This document shows, piece after piece, positions 7,890-18,300 of a stretch of 64,000 nt of DNA. Under the pieces are notes generated by a model. It searched no databases. It had not been told where the DNA came from and saw nothing but the letters and a program-made list of their open reading frames with translations. Position numbers and translations under genes: made by a program. The stretch is taken from NCBI RefSeq assembly GCF_038595055.1, contig NZ_CP152002.1, positions 804,001 through 868,000 of the forward strand, written 5' to 3'. Every line of letters starts with the position of its first letter. Within the stretch, counting starts at the first letter, position 1. The DNA comes from Paenibacillus sp. FSL R7-0345 (GTDB lineage Bacteria; Bacillota; Bacilli; Paenibacillales; Paenibacillaceae).

Positions 7890-10275
7890 TCAGGCGGTGG
7901 AATTGCTCCGTATTGAGACGGAGCTTTTTACGCTATATGTGTCAGGAAGGCCCTTTCATCCTACGGTGGAGGCATTGCAGCTTCATCGTTCTGCCGATCA
8001 GGAGTGGGTGAATGCGCAGCTTGGGCTTGTGTGCTCTGAGCGGTTAGGGGATGTGCAGATCAAGGTTTTTTCGCCGGAGACTTACGGGCTGGTGGATTGG
8101 CAGCCGGGGGAGGCGGTCTTTCCATGCTTTTATGAAACACAGTCGTATGAATTGGTGATTGAGAGCAAAACGGCGGGTAAGCTTTCTTTTTACCATGACA
8201 ATGTGCTGCTGCGGCAGGCAGTTAAGCCTCTTGGCGGATCGCTTCTCGCGGGTGTGCTGAACTTTGGCAATGAGGTTGGCCTGACGGAGTGGGAGATCCG
8301 GAGTGAGGGGGAGATGCTGCTGCGGGTGGAGATGGATATTTTTCCGTCGAAGATGGATTACAAGCTGGATTACCAGAACATTCTGAATGAGGTGAATGCA
8401 CAGATTTATAATCTGGCATTCGACTTCCTGCGCCGAACTTACCAGCTAACAGGCCTGCGGGAGACACAGCATCAGAGCCTGACGGAGTTTTTTACAATCC
8501 TGCAATATATCTTTAGACAGCTTCTGGATGCCGTTGAGCGGATCAACAAAAATCCTAATTATGCGCTGCTCCAGGATCGCCGGCTGGTGGATGCCAATCG
8601 GGTCAAAAAGGCCGGAAGAGAGAACATCCGTGAGCTCGCGAAGCACCCGGAACGGTTAAGAGAAGACATGAACCATGGATTCATCACCATCGGCAATCGG
8701 AGCTACGCAGCCACACATCTAATGGAGACGCGGAAGCGCCTCGCCTATGATACGAACGAGAACCGCTTCATCCGCTGGATGCTGGAACGTATTCATGGCA
8801 AGCTGAAGGAGCTCAAAACCCGCTGGAAGACGAAAAGCCGGACCGCAGATCCTCTGCTGATCAAAAGGCTGGATTCGATGCTTACGCAAATTGAGCGAGT
8901 GCTTAAGATGGATTTTTTGCGTGAGGCTGGGGTGCTGAAGCAGATGTCCGTTACGCTGGTGCTGCAGATGGCGCCCGGGTACCGTGAGGTCTATCGCTGT
9001 TATCTCATGCTGCTCAAAGGCCTGTCTATTCAAAGTGACCTGTTCCGCCTATCCATGAAGGATGTCGCTCAGCTCTATGAATATTGGTGTTTCCTCAAGC
9101 TCAATCAGCTGCTGGGGCAGAAGTACAAGCTGGTGAAGCAGGATATTATTAAGGTGAACCGGAACGGGATTTTTGTGACGCTGGACCGCTCGCAGAGCGC
9201 AAAGATGGTCTATGAGAACCCGGTGAACGGGGAGCAATTCATCCTGTACTATAATGCGATTCCTGGGACGGACAAGACGCCAACGCTAAGTCAACGCCCG
9301 GATAATGTACTAACCCTGAAGAAGAAGGATGCTGGACAGATTAAGGAGTATAAGTATGTTTTTGACGCTAAATATCGTTTGAACCCTGCTTACGAAGGTA
9401 CTCCTTACCACAAGAAGTATGAACAACCTGGGCCTGAAGAAGACGATATTAATACGATGCACCGTTATCGGGACGCGATTGTGTATCAGGAGAAAAGCTC
9501 TGGGGAGTACGAGCGTAGCATGTTCGGGGCGTATGTGCTGTTTCCCTATCCTGACGAGGAGCGGTTCAAGGACCACCGTTTCTATAAAAGCATTGAGCTG
9601 CTGAACATTGGCGCCCTGCCGTTTCTGCCGAATGCCACCAGCCTGGTGGAGCACTTCCTGGACGAGATTATCCGGGACAGTCCGGAAAAAGCTTACGAGC
9701 GGTCCACACGTCCACGCGGCACGAGAGAGTATTATGCGGATCAGCTTGCGGGCAAAAATGTGCTGGTTGGCTCTGTCCGGGGGCCGGAGCAGGTGGGGGT
9801 GGCGGTTCGGAAAGCTTTTTACCATATGCCGTTAAAGAACCTTGCCAGTCACAAAATACTCACCCAAATCGAATACGTAGCCATGTGCCAATCCCGCAAA
9901 AAGTTCGTTGATCCTGCAAAAACAGGCATCCACTGGGTAGGAAAGGTAGCGGATTGGAAGGTGCTGCGGCGTAAGGAGATTACGGAAGTCCCTTGTCGGC
10001 CGGGTACGGAGGAGGATCTGTATGTGCGCTTTACGGTTGAGGAATGGAAGCCCTTGGCCGCTTCTATTGCGCTTGGCGGACAAGGGATTTATACGGTGCT
10101 CTACACCAGTAAGTACATCCTGGACCGGGCCCTGGAGCTTGCCGAGCTCCGTCTGGAAACAGAGGAAGCACTGCGGGAATGGCGGGAGAAGCGCCGTAAG
10201 GGCAGAGTGCAGGTGAAGCTGGATCATGAGGAGTATGTGGATTTGGGGCGGGTTGTGGAGGTTCGGAATATATAG
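7861..10275 (+). CDS. McrC-like nuclease with DUF2357 domain
   Basis: 804 residues. In these two-gene systems it supplies the nuclease activated by the McrB-like GTPase. Residues ~160-310 match the DUF2357 type, with ILNEVNAQIYNLAFDFLR and ETRKRLAYDTNENRFIRWML. A PD-(D/E)xK core follows: Asp481 (QRPDNVL) and Asp502-Ala-Lys504 (FDAKYR). The last ~170 residues form an extra domain (QIEYVAMCQSRKKF, then GIHWVGKV) that I cannot assign; it could be a second reader or docking module. ATG 7861 is preceded by GGAGGAAG inside the mcrB-like gene, so the two are translationally coupled. GC-rich like the AAA+ half of its partner. Confidence 0.85.
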   Translation: MDSPHSGSLNQAVELLRIETELFTLYVSGRPFHPTVEALQLHRSADQEWVNAQLGLVCSERLGDVQIKVFSPETYGLVDWQPGEAVFPCFYETQSYELVIESKTAGKLSFYHDNVLLRQAVKPLGGSLLAGVLNFGNEVGLTEWEIRSEGEMLLRVEMDIFPSKMDYKLDYQNILNEVNAQIYNLAFDFLRRTYQLTGLRETQHQSLTEFFTILQYIFRQLLDAVERINKNPNYALLQDRRLVDANRVKKAGRENIRELAKHPERLREDMNHGFITIGNRSYAATHLMETRKRLAYDTNENRFIRWMLERIHGKLKELKTRWKTKSRTADPLLIKRLDSMLTQIERVLKMDFLREAGVLKQMSVTLVLQMAPGYREVYRCYLMLLKGLSIQSDLFRLSMKDVAQLYEYWCFLKLNQLLGQKYKLVKQDIIKVNRNGIFVTLDRSQSAKMVYENPVNGEQFILYYNAIPGTDKTPTLSQRPDNVLTLKKKDAGQIKEYKYVFDAKYRLNPAYEGTPYHKKYEQPGPEEDDINTMHRYRDAIVYQEKSSGEYERSMFGAYVLFPYPDEERFKDHRFYKSIELLNIGALPFLPNATSLVEHFLDEIIRDSPEKAYERSTRPRGTREYYADQLAGKNVLVGSVRGPEQVGVAVRKAFYHMPLKNLASHKILTQIEYVAMCQSRKKFVDPAKTGIHWVGKVADWKVLRRKEITEVPCRPGTEEDLYVRFTVEEWKPLAASIALGGQGIYTVLYTSKYILDRALELAELRLETEEALREWREKRRKGRVQVKLDHEEYVDLGRVVEVRNI

Positions 10276-10427
10276 TTTCCAATAACATATAAGATTCAAT
10301 GTGCAACTAACTTTCATCTTTTAATCAATTACAGTATGTTTGTTATAGATCTATCGCTTAAGATTTTGCATATATCTAAGCAGTGGCTGTAATGGAATGG
10401 GAATAATGCTAGTAGGGGGGCAAGATT

Positions 10428-12227
10428 GTGATTCAATCGATTAGAATTGCAAACGAAATGGCGCTATTGGAAAAAGAAGCTCGTCGATATTGCGATCGAA
10501 AAAATAATCGAGTATCTTTAAAAGTTCCACGCTTGGCATTAAAAACTAATTATGAAGGATTCGAGCTTTCTGAACCCAAACATCCATTCGAACATTTGTA
10601 TGAGAAAAGAAGAGAGCGGGACAGAACAAAATTAGACAGAATTCATTACAACAAAAGTAATTACTTTGGACCGATTGAAGAGCGTTTAGAACAGAGTAGA
10701 GATGCTATACATTTGTATTCTGATAATAAAAAAGAGGAAGCAATCAATTTATTTATTAAAGTAGTTGAAGAATCTTTAAGTGTAATAAAAACACCTCAAT
10801 TATATTTTAATCTTGGGAAGGTTTTATTAGAGGAAGGATATTCTCAGGGGATTTTTTATCTGGTCGTGTATGCACTTCATGTGGATAATGGAGATTGGTA
10901 TGGAGAGCTTATTCGTGAATGGTTTCCTATTACTGTAAAGCATGACCGAATTTCTGTGATACTACCTGATGGGCAAATTCTTAATATTCTAATTGAAAGC
11001 GATATATATAAATTAGATGATAATATTCCTGAGATAGAACCTTTGGTTCTTCCATTACATTATAAAACTCCCATTTCATTAAGATTAGAGAGAGAGGATA
11101 AAGATTTAATTACTTATCTTGACTATAAATATTTGCATCGCATATATGACCAATCAGATATATCTATTGTGTATGAAATCATGATCCCTAAAAGCTATTT
11201 CCCTGTATTTTATCAGGAATTTATGGGGACTATTGAGCAGATGGGTAATTACTCAATCTTAACTGATTTTGATGCACTTTATTTAGAATGTTACATTCAT
11301 GAGCTCAAAATGAAATTTGATCATCCGTATCACTTTGATTCTAATGGACAAGAGCCTAAATTGCTGCTGATGAAAGAAGTAGTGTCTATTTTAACAATTA
11401 ATTTACCTCTGGAATTAGAAGAGGGGTTTATTGAAAGCTTTCGTTACTTTTTAGATAAATTTGTTACTCAGGAAAAAAGCGATGAGGAAATGGATGCTGA
11501 CGAAGATCAATATATTGAAGATGAAATGGAAAGAATGGGGGAGGAGTTTGAATTACTAAATGATTATGCAGTAAAGATGCAATTTAGTCACGAATATTCT
11601 TATTACCAAACTATGGGGGAATTATTTGCCGAGTTAGGCGTCGTTGATGATAATTTATGTAAGGGGATTGAAAACCCATACGAAACTAAAAATATTGTTT
11701 TAAATCAACAACTTATTAATGACTATATGGAACTATTTGAGAATATTTTTGATGAATTTAAATTAGAAGAGAAACTTTCTATAGTACAACATCAACCAAA
11801 GGATGACATAGAACAATTGATTCAAAGGATTAGAGATTTAGAGACTAAAAATGTTATTGCTCAACGTATCTCGTCTATTAAATCTGTTATTACAGTTGAT
11901 CCTCCTAGTGCTCTAAGTCATATGCGTGTTGTACTTGAGGTGATAATGAAAAAACTATTCTTAAAATTAAGAAGAGAAATTACATATCCAAACGGCAATG
12001 CAATTGAACTGGATAAATTAATGGGGTTAACAAGAAATGATCGTCCAAAATTGATTGATAATGCGATGTACAATATTAAAAGTAAGGCTAATACAGTACT
12101 GCATTTTACCGCTCTACAAGAAAAGAATAATATTCCGATGCCTCTCGTTGATAAGGAAAATGCGTTGCAGTTATATGATTCGTTGAAAAAAGTAATGCGT
12201 TATTATATTGACAATCACGGATTATAA
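10428..12227 (+). CDS. Uncharacterised 599-residue protein with DUF4145/HEPN-like C-terminus
   Basis: GTG 10428 follows AGGGGGG at 7 bases. No full-length family is recognised. Residues ~85-150 look like helical TPR-type repeats (AIHLYSDNKKEEAINLFIKV). Residues ~180-300 look mixed alpha/beta. Residues ~370-385 are very acidic (DEEMDADEDQYIEDEME). The last ~110 residues (PPSALSHMRVVLEVIMKKL, then NIKSKANTVLHF) resemble DUF4145, a HEPN-like domain found in restriction and other defence proteins. There are no signal peptide or membrane segments. It is much more AT-rich than the DUF2357 gene before it and follows it by 152 bases on the same strand. I infer an accessory or independent defence gene; function is unknown. 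Confidence 0.7.
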   Translation: MIQSIRIANEMALLEKEARRYCDRKNNRVSLKVPRLALKTNYEGFELSEPKHPFEHLYEKRRERDRTKLDRIHYNKSNYFGPIEERLEQSRDAIHLYSDNKKEEAINLFIKVVEESLSVIKTPQLYFNLGKVLLEEGYSQGIFYLVVYALHVDNGDWYGELIREWFPITVKHDRISVILPDGQILNILIESDIYKLDDNIPEIEPLVLPLHYKTPISLRLEREDKDLITYLDYKYLHRIYDQSDISIVYEIMIPKSYFPVFYQEFMGTIEQMGNYSILTDFDALYLECYIHELKMKFDHPYHFDSNGQEPKLLLMKEVVSILTINLPLELEEGFIESFRYFLDKFVTQEKSDEEMDADEDQYIEDEMERMGEEFELLNDYAVKMQFSHEYSYYQTMGELFAELGVVDDNLCKGIENPYETKNIVLNQQLINDYMELFENIFDEFKLEEKLSIVQHQPKDDIEQLIQRIRDLETKNVIAQRISSIKSVITVDPPSALSHMRVVLEVIMKKLFLKLRREITYPNGNAIELDKLMGLTRNDRPKLIDNAMYNIKSKANTVLHFTALQEKNNIPMPLVDKENALQLYDSLKKVMRYYIDNHGL

Positions 12228-13149
12228 TAGCATATAGACTTGAACTATTCAGATCCTAAACGTACGTTCGCTGACAATTCAGCCAAAGGCAGTATGACCC
12301 AATTCGAGGATGGGCTGTTTAGCCCGAGAATGGAGCCGGCTCCTGAGCATCGCTCTATTTTATACCGTTGGACGCAAGAAATTTGCCTTTACAGGCTGCA
12401 TCATCATTTTGAGCGTAGAGAGCAAAAGCAAGGAGTCATTGAGTAATGGCAATTGTATGGCCTTTATCCTTTCATTTCACATATACCGAAGCAGTACTTT
12501 AAAAAGAGCTCAAGCGCAGCCCCCTGCCCTTGAGCTTTTTCTATACCTCCCAAACTCCCCCTCTGGAAATTTTTTCTCCCGTCGTAATACTTCCGCCATG
12601 TTCGTTCCGCCTGATTTCAGCGATGATAGAACCTGTAAGCAGCAGCTTTAACGCTTAGCAAGTTGATAACGCCGGGCGCGTTCATCATACATTAGGTTCT
12701 TATCCGGGCGGGCGGAACGAGGCGGGGATCTCAAGAAGATCCCGCAGTGCCGGCATGTATGTTACGGTATCCTGTACGGTTCGTTTCGGTAAGAATCCAC
12801 CAGGGGTTCGAATCCCCAATCGCCTTGGGAGCGATATTTGGTACAGTACTCGATTTCCATCGAGCGACAAATTCAAGCGTATTTTGAATGAAGGAGACCA
12901 AGGGGCAGAATCTCTGGCGGCTGGTACAGCGCACTGCGGAAAGGCTTTGCAATCCGTGGATACCGATGGTACGGCAGCAGGGAAGGCTGGCAAGAACAGA
13001 AGGATACGAAGGCTGGCTGAAGCAGGGTTTAGCTTTTGAATCACAATGTTCTTCCGGACCTCCCGGCAGACCGACTGTCTCAAACGAGGTTCCGCCGGAA
13101 CGCAGCGGGGTTCTGTCATACATTGGTCACACATGAAGGGGGTATAACT
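12228..13149 (+). other. About 900 bases without a supportable gene; T-arm-like sequence at 12802-12818
   Basis: Several overlapping open frames of 60-145 codons exist on both strands, but none has a convincing ribosome site plus protein-like composition, and none is recognised. The stretch holds a terminator (12507-12541), a short hairpin (gggatct / agatccc at about 12726-12744), and aggggttcgaatcccca at 12802-12818, which looks like a tRNA T-arm. No matching acceptor, D-arm or anticodon arm was found around it. The segment separates the defence island from backbone genes and may be a decayed junction. Confidence 0.4.
12507..12541 (+). terminator. Rho-independent terminator, possibly bidirectional
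   Basis: Perfect 8-bp stem agctcaag / cttgagct with a 14-base loop, followed by TTTTTC and preceded by AAAAAG. It could end transcription of the 599-residue gene. Confidence 0.65.
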
Positions 13150-14253
13150 ATGTTAAAACCAATCACGATTCAAGCGGACCAGCGCGGTCTGCTCTTTCAT
13201 AAGGGAAGTTATGTGAAGCGGCTGCTTCCGGGAACCTACCGTTACTTCTCGTGGTCGCAGCATACGGTGGTGGTGCTCAATATTGGCAAACCGTTCGCGG
13301 TGGAGGGTAAAGACCTGCAGCTATTTTTACAGGATGAAGAACTCCTGCGGGAGCTCGATGTCGTAACTGTGCAAGATCATGAGATTGTCTTGCGCTATGA
13401 GGATGGTCAATTTGCACAGCTGCTGAAGCCGGGGGTGTATGCCTATTGGAACCTGCTGAAAAAGCAGACCTTTGTCCACACGGATATCCGGCAGCCGGAG
13501 CTCCCGGCTGGGATCGACCGCTCGATTATAGCGAAGCTTACTCCATGTGTGCAGTCGAGTGAAATTGCCAGCTATGAGCTGGGCTTCCTGTTCTATGATC
13601 ATACGCTCCAGCGGGAGCTGACGCCTGGTAAGTATTATTTCTGGAAGGGGCCGGTCTCGGTGGTGGTGAAGACGGTCGATCTGAGGCAGCAGCAGATGGA
13701 TCTGATCGGCCAGGAGATGATGACGGAGGATAAGGTTACGCTGCGCCTGAACTTTGTATGCCAGTACAAGATTGTGAATCCGCAGCGTGTGCTGGAGCTG
13801 AAGGCTTTTGACGAGCAGATCCACATCCAGCTTCAGCTGCTGCTCCGGGAATATGTCGGGACGCTGAAACTGGATGATCTGCTGAAACGCAAAGAGGATG
13901 TTGCATCCTTCATCCTATCCCGGATTAAGGATAAGGAAGAAGAGTTCGGAGTGCGTTTCCTCGGGGCAGGCGTGAAGGATGTCATTCTACCGGGGGAAAT
14001 GAAGGAGATCCTGAACACCGTCCTGCTCGCAGAAAAGAAGGCGCAGGCCAACCTGATCACCCGCCGGGAAGAGACGGCCTCAACGCGCAGTCTGCTCAAT
14101 ACGGCGAAGCTGATGGACGAGAATCAGACGCTGTTCCGGCTGAAGGAGCTGGAATTCCTGGAGAAGATCTGCGACAAAATCGGCTCTATCTCGGTAACAG
14201 GCGGCGGTGACCTTCTGGAGCGGTTAAGCTCGCTGATCAGCGTGAATAAGTAG
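13150..14253 (+). CDS. SPFH/band-7 (slipin-like) domain protein
   Basis: 367 residues from ATG 13150, placed by AAGGGGG at 13134-13142; the upstream in-frame extension has no ribosome site. SPFH proteins oligomerise on membranes and scaffold partners. The N-terminal half holds two copies of a beta-rich module, visible as LPGTYRYFSW, LKPGVYAYWN and LTPGKYYFWKGP. The band-7 core follows: QEMMTEDKVTLRLNFVCQY, then IHIQLQLLLREYVGTLKLDDLL, then FGVRFLGAGVKDVILPGEMK. A helical tail (LLAEKKAQANLITRREETA) follows. There is no clear N-terminal membrane segment, so the usual membrane hairpin is absent or replaced. It ends at its own terminator and seems monocistronic. Confidence 0.82.
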   Translation: MLKPITIQADQRGLLFHKGSYVKRLLPGTYRYFSWSQHTVVVLNIGKPFAVEGKDLQLFLQDEELLRELDVVTVQDHEIVLRYEDGQFAQLLKPGVYAYWNLLKKQTFVHTDIRQPELPAGIDRSIIAKLTPCVQSSEIASYELGFLFYDHTLQRELTPGKYYFWKGPVSVVVKTVDLRQQQMDLIGQEMMTEDKVTLRLNFVCQYKIVNPQRVLELKAFDEQIHIQLQLLLREYVGTLKLDDLLKRKEDVASFILSRIKDKEEEFGVRFLGAGVKDVILPGEMKEILNTVLLAEKKAQANLITRREETASTRSLLNTAKLMDENQTLFRLKELEFLEKICDKIGSISVTGGGDLLERLSSLISVNK

Positions 14254-14279
14254 ACCGCTACCAGGCGGTCTATTTTCTT
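14252..14279 (+). terminator. Rho-independent terminator of the SPFH gene
   Basis: Stem agaccgc / gcggtct with a 6-base loop, then ATTTTCTTT. It starts within the stop codon. Confidence 0.75.
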
Positions 14280-14406
14280 TGTCTGATAGAGAATGAACAG
14301 GGCCGGTGCCTCGGGTGAGCCGGGTGTTTTGCATGCAGGTAATATAATAGCTAGTATAGAACTAAGCGTGCATAGCCGACTAAGCCAAACGGAGGGAAGT
14401 GAACCC

Positions 14407-15201
14407 ATGGACAAAAAAGCGAAAAAGATTCTAATGAACTCCTTCTGGACATCAGCCGGCTGGAGGAGTACCCGGGGGGCTTTTGCCGGGGAGGATTTCG
14501 AGTATGCCAAGAGCAAAGGATTGATGTTCGATCCTGTAACGATTACTCACGATGAGATCATCTTACGGCTGCATGAGCTGCATCAGACGATTACTAAGGA
14601 GCGGGTAGCCGCTGCGTTCCTGCACAGTCTGTCTACGAAAAAAGTCCATCTGCGCAGTGCTCTCTCCAGCTGGGCTCTTACTTCGCGTCTGCCTATACAT
14701 ATCTATGAGCAGCGGAGTGCAGTACGGCCGAATTATAGCAGCTGCGGGGATTGCAACTTTCACGGACTAATGTCAGACCGGGACTATATAAATGAAGATT
14801 TGAATGTGCTGAATTTCGAACGGGTCAAATGGGGCGGGATACGTCTGAACTGGCTTTTATATTGCTGGCTGGATCTTGAGTTATTCAGTAAGGAAGAGTC
14901 TTACGAGAGTACCGCCGAGGATGCTGCCATACTCACCGGAATGCTCGAAGCCGTTCGGGCTTGTGCTGACTATGATGGTGCGCGGATGCTGGAGAAGCGG
15001 TGGAAGGACGTGGTTCCCTCCAGTAAGAATGAACGGGATGTGCTGATGGAGATCTGGGGGTATGCCGGACTGCTGGTGCCGGGTGATGCTCCACGTAAGC
15101 GCAGAGGCGGGAGCTCTGATTACAACGCTATGGCGGAGTGGCAGGGGGATGACGGGTACTCCCAGGAGGCGGCGGCATTTTATTTTGGCGCGTTTTTGTG
15201 A
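14407..15201 (+). CDS. Hypothetical protein with CxxC
   Basis: 264 residues from ATG 14407 behind GGAGGGAAG; an in-frame extension back to 14293 lacks a ribosome site. I do not recognise the family. Visible features are a GVFAG-like N-terminal glycine-rich stretch (TRGAFAGEDFEYAKSKG), a helical middle (HELHQTITKERVAAAFLHS), a YSSCGDCNFHG segment whose CxxC might bind metal, tryptophan-rich WGGIRLNWLLYCWLDLELF, and an acidic end (EWQGDDGYSQEAAAFYFG). There is no signal peptide and no clear membrane segment. It stands alone between two terminators, so it is probably transcribed from its own promoter in 14280-14395. Confidence 0.7.
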   Translation: MDKKAKKILMNSFWTSAGWRSTRGAFAGEDFEYAKSKGLMFDPVTITHDEIILRLHELHQTITKERVAAAFLHSLSTKKVHLRSALSSWALTSRLPIHIYEQRSAVRPNYSSCGDCNFHGLMSDRDYINEDLNVLNFERVKWGGIRLNWLLYCWLDLELFSKEESYESTAEDAAILTGMLEAVRACADYDGARMLEKRWKDVVPSSKNERDVLMEIWGYAGLLVPGDAPRKRRGGSSDYNAMAEWQGDDGYSQEAAAFYFGAFL

Positions 15202-15238
15202 GTTCTCTGTGACCAATCATAAGAATAATCAGCGTTAT

Positions 15239-15266
15239 GACCCTTCCTTAAATGGAGGGGTCTTTC
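15239..15266 (+). terminator. Rho-independent terminator
   Basis: Stem gacccttcc / ggaggggtc (9 bp including one G-T pair) with a 6-base loop, then TTTC. Confidence 0.6.
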
Positions 15267-15381
15267 GTATGAAATTACCACTAATAGAACTTCGCATTTC
15301 TGCCGAAATATAGGTATATCGTATCAATGTGAGGTTTCTCTCAACTATACATAATCTACCAGGAATCATGGAGGGGCCGTC

Positions 15382-18300
15382 ATGGCGTTAGCTTATCTTT
15401 TTTCTTTAGTGTTATTTATTGCGTTCGCGCTTTATTTCATTCTTGGGATGTATATTCTGTCCCTTAATACAGGCAGCAAGCTGAACCGGCTCTATTGTGT
15501 AGCCTGCCTGTCTCTTTCCATATGGGCCTTTTGTTTTTCGATTACCAATTCTGCACCGGATTATGAGACAGCTATCTTGTGGCGCAGGTTGTCTTCGCTT
15601 GGTTATGGAACGGTGTACAGCTTACTGCTGCATTTTTTTCTTATTTTGACTGAAAGAGCTAAGATCCTGAAAAACAGATGGGCGTATGTGCTCTTATACC
15701 TTCCGGCCGTAGTGAACGTCTATGCTTTTGGTTATAGCAGTGCCGCGAAGGAACAGTACAAGCTGATCTATACTGCAACGGGATGGGTTAATGTTTCGGC
15801 GAACAGCTGGGGCGATTTGTATTTCAACCTGTATTATATTTGTTTTACCACTGCGGGCTTGCTGCTGCTCTGGAATTGGGGGAGAAGATCGAAAGACCCG
15901 CTAAAGAAGAAGCAGGGCTATCTCTTTATGTTCTCCTATACTATGGCTATGATCACCGGGACTGTAACAGATGTAATCCTGAATACATTCGCATCGGTTA
16001 AGGTTCCTCAGCTGGCGCCAGTCATTGTGCTGTTACCGACAACAGCTATGTTCTATGCGATTAAGCGGTATGGTCTCATGAGTCTGGGAAAAAGCGGCCG
16101 GGCTGAACCCGGTAAAATATTAAGTGCTGTGAACATGAACAGATTTATTAATATTATGTCCTTTGTCTATGTTATTGGCGGAATGCTGAATTTTGTTTCG
16201 CAGTACTTTTTTAACCAGCAGGCTCCCCGGTTCAGCTTTATTCTGTTATTCAGTCTTTTCTTTTTTGTCACCGGATTACTATTGACGATTATTAAACATA
16301 TACCGATTAAGGCGGATGTTAAAGAAGGCGTTTTTGTTTTCATCATGCTGGCGTCGATCCTTCTGATTGCCGTTAACTTTATCGATACTGCAAGTGTTAC
16401 CGCATGGGCGGCACCGTTCATTATTGTGATGCTGTCGGTTCTTTTCAATAAACGGTTAATGATCTTCTGGATAGGGATACCTATTCTAATTACACAAATC
16501 TATATTTGGGTGAGGATGCCGGAAGCGATGGTCCAGGTGGATGGTTCGGATTATGTGGCCAGAATCGGCATTCTGGGCATCACCCTTTGGCTGGCCTATT
16601 TTGTTAACCGGGTGTATATCCAGCGTCTTGAAGATAATGAAGCTCAAATCAGGTTTCAGAAAATGGTTGCTCAAATATCCGGTGATTTTGTTAAGGTATC
16701 TGAATCGGACCTGGATGAAAAAATCAACGGGCTGTTGGAGCTGTGCGGTGAGCATTTTCAAGTAGACCGGGCTTTTTATATTTCCTTGGCGGATCAGCAA
16801 AAAACGTATGAATGGTGCAATGCGGGAATTGAACCTGCGGCTGACCTTATTCCAGGGTTGAACGGCGGTGCCTTCCCCTGGTGGATGAACGAGATCGTAC
16901 ACAATGACCTGGTAAAGGTAGCGGATGTGGACATGCTGCCGCCGGAAGCCGGAGCAGAACAAGAGATACTTAACTCTCATAAGATGAAGTCGCTGATCTC
17001 CATTGCGGTAAGAAATAAAGGTAAACTCCTGGGCCTGTTATTCTTCGCATCCGTCAAGGCGGCCAGAACCTTCGGCCAGAATCAGCAGGAGCTGCTGCGA
17101 ATTCTCGCCAATCTATTGTCAGATGCGCTGGTAAAAGTGCAATCCGAACGGGAAATCAGCTACATGGCTTATTATGATGCGCTGACCGGGTTCCCAAACC
17201 ATACGTTATTTAAAAAAGAGCTGGAAGCGACGATTCAATTAGCCGGGGGAACCGGCAAGCATATTGGTGTTCTTTTCATAGACCTGGATTCCTTTAAAAT
17301 CGTTAATGACACGATAGGCCACCTCGGCGGAGACGAGATGCTTAAACAGGTGACCAGCAGAATATCCGGGTGTCTACGTGAGCAGGATATGGTATCGCGT
17401 TTCGGCGGAGATGAATTTCTGATCAAGCTGGCCGGTATAGAGCGGATAGAAGACATTGGGGAAATGGCTGAAAGCATCATTAAGTCGATTGCCCAGCCCG
17501 TGATTGTCAAAGGCCAGGAATTCTTCATTACGGCCAGTGCGGGGATCGCGGTCTATCCCGGAGATGGTGAAAGTACGGAAGAACTGATCCGGAATGCTGA
17601 TCTGGCGATGTACGCTGCAAAAGAAAAAGGAAAAAATCAGTACACCTTATGCTCATCAGCCATGAAGGAACAAGTATTGAAGAAAACAAAGCTCACGAAA
17701 AGCCTGTACAGGGCGCTGGAAAGAAATGAATTTGTTCTTTACTATCAGCCCCAGGTGAGTGTACAAACGAAAGAAATTGTGGGTCTGGAAGCGCTGGTGC
17801 GCTGGAATAATCCGGAGCTTGGGATGATTTCCCCGGCTACCTTTATTCCCTTGGCTGAACAGACCGGACAGATCCTTCCGATTGGCCAGTGGGTGCTTGA
17901 GACTGCGTGCCGGCAGATGAAGCAGTGGCAGTCGCTGGGGGTGGCGGATATACGCATGGCAGTAAACCTGTCGATTGTTCAGTTCCAGGACCGGAACCTG
18001 CTTGGTATTATTGATAGAACCCTTAGTGAAACAGGCCTGGAAGCGAAGCATCTGGAACTGGAGATTACGGAAAGTACTGCAGCTGATGGAGAAGACTATA
18101 TTGTCGAGGTGCTTCATGAGCTGAAGAAGCTGGGGGTCAGCATCTCTATTGATGATTTTGGATCCGAGTATTCTTCTTTAAGTAGATTAAAGACAATGCC
18201 TGTTGACCGCATTAAAATTGACATGCAGTTTGTACGCGGCATTGCAACAGGGAACGATGATGAAGCTATAGCCAAGACCATCATTCAGCTGGCCAGAAAC

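Noticed and set aside
9310..9825. 171-residue minus-strand gene inside the McrC-like gene
   Set aside because: It lies wholly antisense to a well-supported gene with a clear PD-(D/E)xK site and has no recognisable domain.
12750..12830. Complete tRNA gene around the T-arm-like sequence
   Set aside because: No complementary acceptor strand, D-arm or anticodon arm could be found at the right distances.
12755..13136. Small genes on either strand before the SPFH gene
   Set aside because: Frames overlap on both strands, composition is not protein-like, and no start has a convincing ribosome site.
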